This document shows positions 46,054 through 54,597 of a DNA stretch of 64,000 bases, piece by piece (position 1 is the stretch's first letter; every line of letters begins with the position of its first letter). The stretch comes from Streptomyces sp. NBC_00464 (GTDB lineage Bacteria > Actinomycetota > Actinomycetes > Streptomycetales > Streptomycetaceae), in NCBI RefSeq assembly GCF_036013915.1, contig NZ_CP107899.1, forward strand, positions 2,480,001-2,544,000. The letters run 5' to 3'. Below the pieces are notes generated by a model, which was not told where the DNA came from, did no database searches, and saw only the letters and a program-made list of their open reading frames with translations. The position numbers and the translations under genes are program-made.

Positions 46054-47280
46054 TCACTCTGCGGTGGTGAGGGCGAGTACCGCGTTCTGGCCGCCGAAGC
46101 CGAAGGAGTTGCTGATCGCCGCCCGCATGGGGTGCGGACGGGGGGCCTTGGTGACGATGTCGAGGTCGAACTCCGGGTCGAGGGTGTCCAGGTTGGCGGT
46201 GGGCGGGATGAGTTGGTGCTCCAGGGACAGCACCGTGCACGCCGCTTCGATGGCCCCGGCGCCGCCGATGGCGTGCCCGATCGTGCCCTTGAGCGCGGTG
46301 ACCGGCGGCGGGCGGCGGAACACCTGGTGCAGGGCGTGGTGTTCGGCGGCGTCACCGCTCGGTGTGGCCGTGCCGTGGGCGTTGACGTGGTCGACGTCCT
46401 CGGGCGAGAGACCGGCGTCGGCCAGGGCGCTGCGGATCGCTTCGGCCGCGCCGTCGCCGCGGGGGTGGGGCGCGGTGAAGTGGTACGCGTCGCAGCTCGC
46501 CCCGAACCCGGCGACGTAGGCCCGTGGCCGTGCGGCCCTGGCGCGGGCGTCCTCGGGGCGCTCCAGGACGAGGACGGCGGCTCCTTCACCGAGGACGAAG
46601 CCGTCGCGGTCACGCTCGAAGGGGCGGGACGCCGCGTGCGGTGCGCCGGAACGGCGGGAGAGCGCCCGCATCTGGGCGAAGCACGCGGCGGTCATCCGCA
46701 GCCGGGCCGACTCGCTGCCGCCGGCGAGCACCACGTCGCAGGCGCCGGAGAGCAGCAGGTCCCGGGCCAGTCCGATGGCGCTGGTGCCGGAGGCACAGGC
46801 GGTGGAGACGGCCAGGTTGGGGCCTGTCGCGCCGAGGTCGATGGCGATCTCGGCCGCGGCCATGTTGGGCACGCTGCGGGACAGCGCGAGGGGCGAGATC
46901 CGGGTGGGTGCCTGGTCCGCGAGCCGGTCGAACTCGGCCTGCCAGCTCTGCATGGAACCGTTGCCCACCCCCATGACCACGCCCACGCGCGGACCGGCCG
47001 GCCCGTCCGCCGTGAGCCCGGCGTCCGCGACGGCCTCCCGGGCGGCGAGCAGCGCGAGCGTGGCGAACCGGTCGAGCCGTCGCGCGCGTTGGTGTCCCAG
47101 GAGCTGCCGGGCGTCGAAGTCGGGGACGCGGCAGGAGAACGCGACGGGCAGCCCGTCGAGGTCGGGATCGGCCGCGGCGGCCGAGCACCCCGTGCTCAGC
47201 CCCTCCCAGGTGGCCTTCTCCCCGATTCCCGCAGGGGTGATCAGTCCAAGGCCCGTGACGGCCACAGGGCCGCGCCTCAT
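46054..47280 (-). CDS. Beta-ketoacyl-ACP synthase II-like ketosynthase (FabF family)
   Basis: Condensing enzyme of 408 residues with an intact Cys-His-His triad: STACASGTS (Cys162), NAHGTATPSGD (His302) and KGTIGHAIGGAG (His336), plus the FGFGGQNAVL C-terminal loop. It extends an acyl chain with malonyl-ACP. Lone ketosynthases outside the fab operon belong to secondary pathways or fatty-acid modification; no ACP, ketoreductase or acyltransferase gene is beside it. It is downstream of the desaturase gene on the same strand (170-base gap). Confidence 0.9.
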   Translation of the reverse strand: MRRGPVAVTGLGLITPAGIGEKATWEGLSTGCSAAAADPDLDGLPVAFSCRVPDFDARQLLGHQRARRLDRFATLALLAAREAVADAGLTADGPAGPRVGVVMGVGNGSMQSWQAEFDRLADQAPTRISPLALSRSVPNMAAAEIAIDLGATGPNLAVSTACASGTSAIGLARDLLLSGACDVVLAGGSESARLRMTAACFAQMRALSRRSGAPHAASRPFERDRDGFVLGEGAAVLVLERPEDARARAARPRAYVAGFGASCDAYHFTAPHPRGDGAAEAIRSALADAGLSPEDVDHVNAHGTATPSGDAAEHHALHQVFRRPPPVTALKGTIGHAIGGAGAIEAACTVLSLEHQLIPPTANLDTLDPEFDLDIVTKAPRPHPMRAAISNSFGFGGQNAVLALTTAE

Positions 47281-47426
47281 ACGTATGTCATCGCTCGGTG
47301 CATGAAAGCTGATTATGCGTTCGATGCCGGAGTTGTCCGGTCAGTACGTGGCGGGGGCTCCGCCTCAGTAGCCCGTTCGGCGCACGCCGGGCCGGGCGCG
47401 GGCCGGGCCTGTCGTCACCGCGCGGG

Positions 47427-47469
47427 AATCACCCGGAGATCACCCGGAGATCACCGGGGACTCACCCGG
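47427..47469. repeat. Four tandem ~11-base repeats at the desaturase stop
   Basis: Four copies of (G)ATCACCCGGA with small variation straddle the desaturase stop codon at 47451. Could be regulator half-sites for the downstream ketosynthase gene or slippage products. The remainder of 47281-47426 shows nothing else. Confidence 0.5.
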
Positions 47470-48434
47470 CGGGGCACCGTGCGCCCCGCGTCCAGCCGCT
47501 TGGCGGCGAGGCGGTGCTCGTCGGGCCAGCGCACGTCGTAGGCCCAGCCGAGCTTCTCGAACAGCGCGATCAGCCGTGCCGTGGGGTCCGTCTGCCCCTT
47601 GAGCGCCCCGTGACGTGCGCTGTTGGGATCGGCGTGGTGGAGGTTGTGCCAGCCCTCGCCGAAGGTGAGGGCCGCCACCCATCGCACGTCCCGCGACTGG
47701 TCCCGGGACGTGTAGTGCTGGGGGCCGAAGGCGTGCGCGACGGAGTTGACCGACCAGGTGACGTGGTGGACCAACGCGTACCGCACGAGGCTCGCCCAGA
47801 AGAAGGTGAGGGCGGCCGCCCGCCAGTCCTGGGTCCAGGCCAGGGTGAGCGCGGGCGGCAGGAGCAGGGAGAAGGCCGCGGTGGCCGGGTACCAGCGGTC
47901 CAGGCGGCGCACATCGGGGTCGGCGAGCAGGTCGGGTGTGTAGCGCGGGTAGTTGGAGCGCACCGGGGAGGAGGAGAACCAGCCGATCTGGGCGTGCCAC
48001 AGCCCCTTGGCCAGGGCCCGCCGGCTCGTGCCGTACTTCCACGGGGAGTGGGGGTCCCCTTCGCGGTCCGAATGCTGGTGGTGCCGCCGGTGTTCGGCCA
48101 CCCACATGGTGACGGGGCCTTCCATCGCCATTCCGCCGGCGAGGGCGAGGGCGATCCGCAGCGGACGTCTCGCCTTGAAGGACAGATGGGTGAAGTGGCG
48201 GTGGTACCCGGCGGAGATTCCCATGATGGAGATCGCGTACATGCCGACGCCGAGCACGACGTCCCGCCCGTGGATGCCCCAGCCCCACGCGAAGGGGACC
48301 GCCGCCGCGAGGACGACGAGGGGCAGCACCACGAGCATCACCAGATAGCCGGTACGCAGGGGCAGGCCGACGGGAACGGTGTCGGGGAGCGGTGCACGGT
48401 GGTGGGGCGCGGCGGGCGGAGACGACGGGGACAT
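47451..48434 (-). CDS. Acyl-CoA/fatty-acid desaturase (delta-9 type)
   Basis: 327-residue membrane di-iron desaturase. Histidine boxes: HRHFTH (78-83), HRRHHQH (115-121) and HNLHHAD (263-269), with the fourth ligand segment NSVAHAFG (about 230-237). Helical pairs at about 30-70 and 185-225 place the boxes on the cytoplasmic side. It introduces a cis double bond, typically at C9, into saturated acyl chains. ATG 48434 with GAAGAGAG upstream. First gene of the minus-strand set that includes the ketosynthase. Confidence 0.92.
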   Translation of the reverse strand: MSPSSPPAAPHHRAPLPDTVPVGLPLRTGYLVMLVVLPLVVLAAAVPFAWGWGIHGRDVVLGVGMYAISIMGISAGYHRHFTHLSFKARRPLRIALALAGGMAMEGPVTMWVAEHRRHHQHSDREGDPHSPWKYGTSRRALAKGLWHAQIGWFSSSPVRSNYPRYTPDLLADPDVRRLDRWYPATAAFSLLLPPALTLAWTQDWRAAALTFFWASLVRYALVHHVTWSVNSVAHAFGPQHYTSRDQSRDVRWVAALTFGEGWHNLHHADPNSARHGALKGQTDPTARLIALFEKLGWAYDVRWPDEHRLAAKRLDAGRTVPRRVSPR

Positions 48435-48922
48435 GGGCGGGCTCTCTTCGCTGGTCGGCGGAGGGCGGTGGGGGTGCGGTCCGCCGGCTGCGGTCGGTAC
48501 GGCGAGGGCGCGACGGGCTCTCGTACGGCGAGGGCGCGAAGGTTCGGCCGGGGCCGGCGGGCGGGACAGCACATGATGATCACTGTGCAGGAACGGGAGG
48601 CCTCCGGCAGCGCCGGAACCGGCGACGCCCGGTCGGCAGCACCCGCCCGGGCGCCCCGCGTTCGGGGTGGCGGCGTCGCTCCGGGAGCATCTCCGGTGGC
48701 GGGGCGGCCGGTCCTGGGATCCGCCGGTCCGGCGGCTCGTGGACGGGGTGTGCGGGCGGCCGGGGCGGCTGCCGGCAGGGAGCGGCACCCGGGGATCACT
48801 CGCACGCACCAACCGCCGCCCGCCGTTCCGATGTGCGTCCGCCGACCGACCGGCCAAAGATGGGGTGGTCTGAGTACGGGCCCGGCCGAAGCGGGGTCCC
48901 GGTCGGCGAAGGGACCATCCTG
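48435..48922. other. Divergent intergenic region, desaturase / lipase-fusion genes, with a 17-bp direct repeat
   Basis: 488 bases with no supportable gene. GTACGGCGAGGGCGCGA occurs exactly twice (48497-48513 and 48523-48539, period 26), a candidate tandem activator site controlling either divergent gene. Both strands have open frames from high GC but without coding bias. Confidence 0.5.
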
Positions 48923-51112
48923 ATGGCCGAGCACCCCCCCGCGGACGTGTCGCAGACGCCGGACGGGCCGGACGGTCCGGACGCTCCTTCGGCCGTTCCG
49001 GCGAGGGAACTGCTGCGCCGGTGCGCGCGCGACGTGGTCGCGGTCGCCGAGGGTGTCCGCGCCGTGTCGGCGCGCACCACGGCCGTGCTCCTGAACGAGG
49101 AGTTCCGCGCCTCCGCCCGCAGACGCCCGCGCACCGGCATGCCCGCCCAGTGGGCCACCCTGCGCGTCCTCATGAGCAAGCAGGGCCTCGGCTCCGCCCT
49201 CACCGCGGAACGCGGGGCGGGGCGACTGCTGGGGCAGGGCGGCGAGATCCTGGGCCGGGAGAGCCTGGCCGCACTGATCGCCGTGACCTCGCTGCGGCTG
49301 CGGATCAACGCGGTCCTGCTCGACCATCCCGAACTCGTCCGGGACGCAGGCATGCGCCGGGTCGTCGACGCGGTCACGGCCGACCGCGACCTGGCCTCAC
49401 TGCGTGCGCTGCGCGCCCTGTTCAAGAGCCGCGGAGCTCAGCAGGCCCTGTCCGCACTCGCCCCGATCACGGCCGAACTCCTCGCGATCAGGGCCCTGTT
49501 GGACGAAGACCCGATGAACGACGAGACCGGCTGGGCGCTGGCGACGGGCCGTGAGCTCAGCGCCGATCCGCTGAAGGGGATCAGGGCGTCGCACCTGTGC
49601 GAACTCGACCGGGGCGAGGGCGCGGCCGACCCCGTCGAACTCACCGCGCGGGAGCTCCCGCGCCTGAGCGCCCGGGGCTCGTTCCTGGGGTTCCTGCGCA
49701 ACATCGACCTGCTGTCCACCGACGGCCGGATCCTCATCCAGGACGTCCGCGGCCCGGACGGCACGGTCCGGCACGTCGTGCACGCCCCGGGCATGGCACC
49801 GGGCCGGCCCCGTAACGACTCGCCCCAGGACTTCGTGGGCGCGTGGCGCAACCTGTTCATGGCCGACTCCCCGTACACCCGGTCGATCCTCCAGGCCATC
49901 GACCACTACGGCATACCCGGCGGGGCGGACGTCGCGCTGATCGGTCACAGCGAAGGCGGCATCGCCGTGATGAACCTCGCCCAGAGCGAGGAGTTCTCGC
50001 GCACCTACCGGGTCACCCATGTCGTCGCGGTCGGCTCCCCGGTGGACCACAAGAAGCCCGCCGATCCCCGCACCTGGGCGGCCACGATCACCAACCAGCA
50101 CGACATCGTGCCCATCCTCGACGGCAGGGCGGCCGGCTCCGCCTTCGACCCCCACCCGGACTGGTACGAGGTCGACTACATCGGACCGACCCACGAGTTC
50201 CCCCTGAGTCACATGCTCGGCACCTACATCCACGACCTGGAAACGGTGATCGCCGACGCCGCCCTGCATGTCGACGAGGCACTCGCGCCCTACCGGGGCG
50301 AGGTGCTGCGCACGCAGTCCTACCAGCTCAAGGACCGGGCCAACCCACCGCTGGGCTATCCGTTCCTGGCCGTGCCCACCGCCCCGGTGGCGACCTCCGC
50401 CGGTCCGGTGGACACCCCCGTGCGCTACTACGACTCGACCGCCGCGCACGCGTTCTTCCCCGTCGACGCGGAGGCGGCGAGGAGCCTGCTCCCCGACGTC
50501 ACCTGGATGATGCCGGCGCGCCTCGGGCGGCGGGCACTCGCGGTGCTTTCGGTGTACGAGCACCGGTGCACCACCATCGGCCCGTACAGCGAGATCGGCC
50601 TGTCGGTGATCGTCAACGACCTGTGGCGGCCGCACCCGTACGACCTCGCCCTCGACCTGACACGCGCGATGGACCTGCGCCGCACCGGGCGTTACGTCGT
50701 CGGTCTTGCGGTCTCCACCGAGGAGGCCCGCGCGGTGGCCGCGGACATCTGGGGCCAGCAGGCATCCGTCTCCCCCCTCGACGTCGACCTGCTGGGCCGG
50801 AACATCAGTGTCGGGGCGGCGGGGCCCGGCATCCGGCTGGCGGGCGAACTGGGCCCCGCCATCCGCTGCCCCGACGCGGACTGGGTGCTCTACGGCCGCA
50901 GGGGCGACCGGACCCTGCGCATCCAGGTCCGCAACCACGGCAGGCCGCGGGTCCACCCCGCACCGCGCGTCCGGCTGCGGGTGGGCCCGCACACGCACCC
51001 GCTGGCGGAGCAGCTGCACCGGCTCGGCCTGGACTCCGCGAGGCCGCGGTCCGTGCTGACCTGCCACGACTTCATGGCCCGCCGGAGCGCCGGCGCCGAA
51101 CTTCCGCGCTGA
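48923..51112 (+). CDS. Lipase-like alpha/beta hydrolase fused to an acetoacetate-decarboxylase-like domain
   Basis: 729 residues. N-terminal ~240 residues are helical and unrecognised. The alpha/beta hydrolase part (about 260-455) has VALIGHSEGGIAVMNLA (Ser343 nucleophile), NQHDIVPILD (Asp394 candidate acid) and a His-rich end (PLSHMLGTYIHD). The C-terminal part (about 497-720) resembles acetoacetate decarboxylase: YYDSTAAHAFFPVD, TTIGPYSEIGLSVIV and YVVGLAVSTEEARAVAADIWGQQ. The decarboxylase Schiff-base Lys is Gln in the last segment, so decarboxylation is unlikely. It may release and bind or modify an acyl substrate. No signal peptide. Confidence 0.75.
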   Translation: MAEHPPADVSQTPDGPDGPDAPSAVPARELLRRCARDVVAVAEGVRAVSARTTAVLLNEEFRASARRRPRTGMPAQWATLRVLMSKQGLGSALTAERGAGRLLGQGGEILGRESLAALIAVTSLRLRINAVLLDHPELVRDAGMRRVVDAVTADRDLASLRALRALFKSRGAQQALSALAPITAELLAIRALLDEDPMNDETGWALATGRELSADPLKGIRASHLCELDRGEGAADPVELTARELPRLSARGSFLGFLRNIDLLSTDGRILIQDVRGPDGTVRHVVHAPGMAPGRPRNDSPQDFVGAWRNLFMADSPYTRSILQAIDHYGIPGGADVALIGHSEGGIAVMNLAQSEEFSRTYRVTHVVAVGSPVDHKKPADPRTWAATITNQHDIVPILDGRAAGSAFDPHPDWYEVDYIGPTHEFPLSHMLGTYIHDLETVIADAALHVDEALAPYRGEVLRTQSYQLKDRANPPLGYPFLAVPTAPVATSAGPVDTPVRYYDSTAAHAFFPVDAEAARSLLPDVTWMMPARLGRRALAVLSVYEHRCTTIGPYSEIGLSVIVNDLWRPHPYDLALDLTRAMDLRRTGRYVVGLAVSTEEARAVAADIWGQQASVSPLDVDLLGRNISVGAAGPGIRLAGELGPAIRCPDADWVLYGRRGDRTLRIQVRNHGRPRVHPAPRVRLRVGPHTHPLAEQLHRLGLDSARPRSVLTCHDFMARRSAGAELPR

Positions 51113-51176
51113 GCAGCCCAGGACGGCCCGGGACAGCACGCGCAGACAGCCCAGCCCCCAGGACACCGAAGGACAG

Positions 51177-51467
51177 GTGAAACCGATGGTGACCGGTATC
51201 CCCGGCCGGAACCCGGCCGCCGTGACCGCCCCCGGCACGTTGCCCGGCCTCGCCGGCACGCTGCGGGCCGACGCCGCCAGGATGGAGGAGTACGCGCGCA
51301 CCCTGCGCGCCACCGCCGCGACCCTCGGCGGCCTGGACGAAGCCCCGGACTGGAGCGGCCCCGCCCTGGAACGCCAGGCACTGTCGTGCCTGGTCGCCGC
51401 GGACCAACTCCGCACCGCTGCGGCGGCGTTGGACCTGCACGCCGGAACCGCCCCGGCGCCGGGCTGA
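51177..51467 (+). CDS. Small helical WXG100-like protein
   Basis: 96 residues: helix, W-S-G turn (EAPDWSGPALERQALSC), helix, the hairpin layout of ESX/type VII WXG100 proteins. GTG 51177 has AAGGA very close; ATG 51186 is the alternative. It follows the lipase-fusion gene by 64 bases on the same strand. No type VII export genes are in the window. The C-terminal YxxxD/E secretion motif is not evident, so the assignment is structural only. Confidence 0.5.
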   Translation: MKPMVTGIPGRNPAAVTAPGTLPGLAGTLRADAARMEEYARTLRATAATLGGLDEAPDWSGPALERQALSCLVAADQLRTAAAALDLHAGTAPAPG

Positions 51468-51502
51468 GGCCTCCCGGCCCGAGCCCGTGCGGGCGGCAAC
51501 GT

Positions 51503-53107
51503 TCAGGCGCCCGGGGCGGCCGTGGGGGCCGCGAGCGAGACGACGTACCGTCCGTCGTCCTCCGGCAGATTGCGGTGGACCAGCTGCGAGAAGCCGCGGG
51601 TCTCCCGGATGATCCGCATCCCCTCGGCCGAGAAGGTCGACGGGCTGAACAGGCGCGGTGCCAGCAGCGGGTTGTTGAGCGCCTCGGAGAAGGCGTCGAC
51701 CGAGATGACGCGTTCGAGCAGCCGGCCGAAGATGGCGCCGGGACCGGGTTCCTCGGCGAACAGGCCGACGAAGAGCTCGACGCCGTCCACGCTCGCGTAG
51801 GTGTCCCGCAGCCCCTCGCAGACCTGCGGATCGCCGGAGATCTGCTGCCAGTCGGTGACGCGGGGGAAGCCGTAGTACGCGCGGTAGTCGTTGTACGGGG
51901 CCAGCCCGAGCTCCCGGCCCACGGCGATGCTCTTCGCCTCGATGGGGAGCAGCAGCGGGTCGGTGTTGAACAGTCCTGATCTGCCCGCGGGCTGGAGGGA
52001 GAGGTCCTGGAAGAGCGGCCCGAGGCCCCGGTCCAGGACGAGCTGCCCGTTGGCGACGGTCGCTGCCAGGGGTACGTCCTGGCCGCCGATCGCGTACGTG
52101 GAGGGGATCAGGCTGTGCCACCGGTAGACCAGGCTGAACTCGATGGTCGCCCAGTTCTCCCGGTGCCACACCCCCTTGTCGGTACGGACCGGGTCGAGGA
52201 CGAATCGGAAGTGGTACGGCGTGATGTGGTTGATGTACTCCTCCAGCATCACCCGGATCATCATCACCACCAGGGTGTTCCGGGTGGTCTGGAAGACCCG
52301 CTCGTCGTCCCAGTCCGGGTGCGCTGCGGCGAGGACGCCGGCGACCCGGTTGTGCTCGCGCAGGAAGAGGACGTTCATGACCATCGGCCCGATGTGCGCG
52401 TGGACGCGGTCGCCGCCGCAGGCGAACAGGGTGTCGCGGAGCTGACCGGGAACTTCGTCGAAGCGGACCGGCTTGAGCGCGGCGAACTCACGCTTGATCT
52501 CTCCGCCTTCGCACAGCGCGGGCGGGAACTCGCCGCCGTTGACCGTGCGGCTCTTCAGCCTGCCGCCCTCGAAGGCCCGCAGGCATGCGGTGGCCTCCTC
52601 GCCGTCTCCGTACAGCTGGGACATGTCCAGGGTGTGCGGGGAGTCGGTCCTGCGCGGGTCGCCGGTGGCTCCGTGACCGCGCAGGAAGCCGTCCGTGAAC
52701 CACTGGGCGAAGGCGGGCAGCAGTGAACTGGAGCGCTCGCAGGGGCGGGTGGGGCCGCTGCGCCGGAACAGTTCGGTGACCGTGTCCAGGGCCGGCCGGG
52801 CGGGGTGCGGGTCCGCGAGCGGGGGGAGGTGCCGCCCGACGTAGGAACGGTCGGTCAGCGACGGCCAGGAGGTGTACGGGCTCTTGGTGCTCAGCGGGTT
52901 GGGCCGGGTCGGGGCCTTGAGCACGGCGAGGTCGGTGAAGGTGGAGTTCACCCGGCGGTGCAGCGATTTCCTGCTGTGCACCATGCGCCACATCGGACCG
53001 TAGTGGGTCAGCAGGTGCGACTCGAAGCGGTTGCGCCAGCCGTCCCTGGACGGGTCCCGGCCGGTGGTCTGCGCCTGGGGCCGGGTGGAGGCGGTGGTGG
53101 TGGTCAT
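51503..53107 (-). CDS. Cyclooxygenase-like heme fatty-acid dioxygenase (animal-peroxidase superfamily)
   Basis: 534 residues, aligning by eye along the whole catalytic domain of animal COX. Conserved: catalytic Tyr and proximal His in EFSLVYRWHSLIP (Tyr328, His331, equivalent to Tyr385 and His388), REHNRVAGVLAAAHPDWDDE, SPHTLDMSQLYGD, the Ser530-equivalent in DAFSEALNNPLLAP (Ser474), and carboxylate-binding equivalents Arg68 (Arg120) and Tyr298 (Tyr355). The distal peroxidase site reads FAQWFTDGF instead of FAQHFTHQF: His207 is replaced by Asp139. No EGF or signal region. ATG 53107 with GGAGG. Likely oxygenates a free unsaturated fatty acid. Confidence 0.88.
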   Translation of the reverse strand: MTTTTASTRPQAQTTGRDPSRDGWRNRFESHLLTHYGPMWRMVHSRKSLHRRVNSTFTDLAVLKAPTRPNPLSTKSPYTSWPSLTDRSYVGRHLPPLADPHPARPALDTVTELFRRSGPTRPCERSSSLLPAFAQWFTDGFLRGHGATGDPRRTDSPHTLDMSQLYGDGEEATACLRAFEGGRLKSRTVNGGEFPPALCEGGEIKREFAALKPVRFDEVPGQLRDTLFACGGDRVHAHIGPMVMNVLFLREHNRVAGVLAAAHPDWDDERVFQTTRNTLVVMMIRVMLEEYINHITPYHFRFVLDPVRTDKGVWHRENWATIEFSLVYRWHSLIPSTYAIGGQDVPLAATVANGQLVLDRGLGPLFQDLSLQPAGRSGLFNTDPLLLPIEAKSIAVGRELGLAPYNDYRAYYGFPRVTDWQQISGDPQVCEGLRDTYASVDGVELFVGLFAEEPGPGAIFGRLLERVISVDAFSEALNNPLLAPRLFSPSTFSAEGMRIIRETRGFSQLVHRNLPEDDGRYVVSLAAPTAAPGA

Positions 53108-53187
53108 GGGTCCTCCGGACGGGGTCGGACGGATGGGCGCGGCAACGCGTGGACCGGGTGGGCGCGACAACGAGCGGGCCGGGTGGC

Positions 53188-54597
53188 TCAGCGCCCGCCG
53201 GAGACCGGGCCGGCCGCCACCGCGTAGTGCTGCGGGTAGGGCGTCCCGGCGTAGTCCATCGTCTGCTCGCCGCCGGCCGGCGGCCGGATGCCGGGGCGCA
53301 GCAGCACCCGTCGCACCAGCTCCGGAACGATCACGGACGCCGCGTACCTGCCCACGCAGTCGTGGGCGCCGTACCCGAGGACGAGGTTGTGCGACGGCGG
53401 CCGCCCGGTCCGGAACTCGGTGGGGGCGTCGATCACGTCCTCGTCGAACATGGCCGAGTACAGGCAGGCCACCACGGGGGTCCCCGCGGGAATCGGCGTC
53501 CGGCGCGGCGTGCCCGCCGCGAGGACGTGGTCGCGTACGCACAGGCGGGGCGTGGCCGGCACGAAGGGGTGGAAGCGCAGCGCCTCCCAGACGTACGCGT
53601 CGAAGCGCGCGGGGTCGGGTTCGGCCGCCGCCCGCTCGGCCTCGGCGAGCACCTCGGGGCGGAGCGCCAGTTCCTTGAGCGCGGTGGCCGCGCACTGGGT
53701 GGCGTTCTGCTGGTAGCCCGTGAGATAGCCGACCAGGTTGGCGTTGATCCGCTCGTCGTCGAAGCCGAACTCGGCGGGCAGCCGGGTGCGCAGCATCCGT
53801 CCGAGGATGTCGTCGGGGCCGTCCGTCCCGTCTGCCCCGGCGGACGCGGCCCGGCGCCGGGTGATGAGGGCGGCCACCCGGTCGTGCAGTTCCTTGCCGG
53901 CGGCGGTGCCCGCCGCGTGCACGTCCGGGTCGCCGCCCGGGTTGACCGCGAACGCCCACTGCATCCGGCGCGAGTGCGTGTGCAGCATCTCCTCGGGGAT
54001 GCCGTCGAAGCCGAGGTACTCGACGGCGACCCGGGCGGCCGCCAGGCAGGCGTAGTCCTGGATCAGGTCGAACGTGTCGCTGCCTCGCCCGGCGGCTCCT
54101 GCCACGGCTGCGTCCAGGACGGCGTCGGCGAGGGAAGCGGTGAGGGCGCGCACCCGGGGCGCGTCCTCGGGGGCGAGGACCATCTGCCCGTACCCGCGCT
54201 CGCGCCAGTGCACGTCCGCGCCGTCGCGGGCGAGGACGAACGGGGCGCCCAGCACTTCTTCGAGAGCGGGCCCGAGGACGCCGACGGTGAAGACCTCCGG
54301 GGTGGACAGCACCTCCAGGACGTCCGGATGCCGGGTGACGAAGACGCCGAGGGGGGTGGCGAACACGGGCCGGGCCGCACGCAGCTCCCGGAAGAGCCCC
54401 GCCTTGTCCGTGACCGTCTTCTGACGGAGCAGCTCGATCCGCCGCGGCACGTCTGTCTCGGGGACCGCGTCGTACGCGGCGAGGAAGTCCACGGTGATGA
54501 CCGCCTGAGAGGGGGAGGGAAAGCCGGAGGCGTGCGCGAGCCGCTCCACGGACGGCGCGACGCCGAAAACGGCTCGCACGACTGCGCACCCGATCAT
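53188..54597 (-). CDS. Cytochrome P450 with unusual I-helix (Asn-x-x-Gln), possible hydroperoxide isomerase
   Basis: 469 residues. ExxR is EALR (338-341); the heme loop is LGYGAHDCVG (Cys414), with Leu for the usual Phe. The I-helix, normally AGxxT, reads LVGYLTGYQQNATQ: the acid/alcohol pair for O2 activation is missing and Asn298-x-x-Gln301 is present. That is the pattern of P450s acting on fatty-acid hydroperoxides, such as the P450 half of fungal linoleate diol synthases. No redoxin gene is nearby, fitting a self-sufficient isomerase. It is 80 bases upstream of the dioxygenase gene on the same strand. Confidence 0.85.
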   Translation of the reverse strand: MIGCAVVRAVFGVAPSVERLAHASGFPSPSQAVITVDFLAAYDAVPETDVPRRIELLRQKTVTDKAGLFRELRAARPVFATPLGVFVTRHPDVLEVLSTPEVFTVGVLGPALEEVLGAPFVLARDGADVHWRERGYGQMVLAPEDAPRVRALTASLADAVLDAAVAGAAGRGSDTFDLIQDYACLAAARVAVEYLGFDGIPEEMLHTHSRRMQWAFAVNPGGDPDVHAAGTAAGKELHDRVAALITRRRAASAGADGTDGPDDILGRMLRTRLPAEFGFDDERINANLVGYLTGYQQNATQCAATALKELALRPEVLAEAERAAAEPDPARFDAYVWEALRFHPFVPATPRLCVRDHVLAAGTPRRTPIPAGTPVVACLYSAMFDEDVIDAPTEFRTGRPPSHNLVLGYGAHDCVGRYAASVIVPELVRRVLLRPGIRPPAGGEQTMDYAGTPYPQHYAVAAGPVSGGR

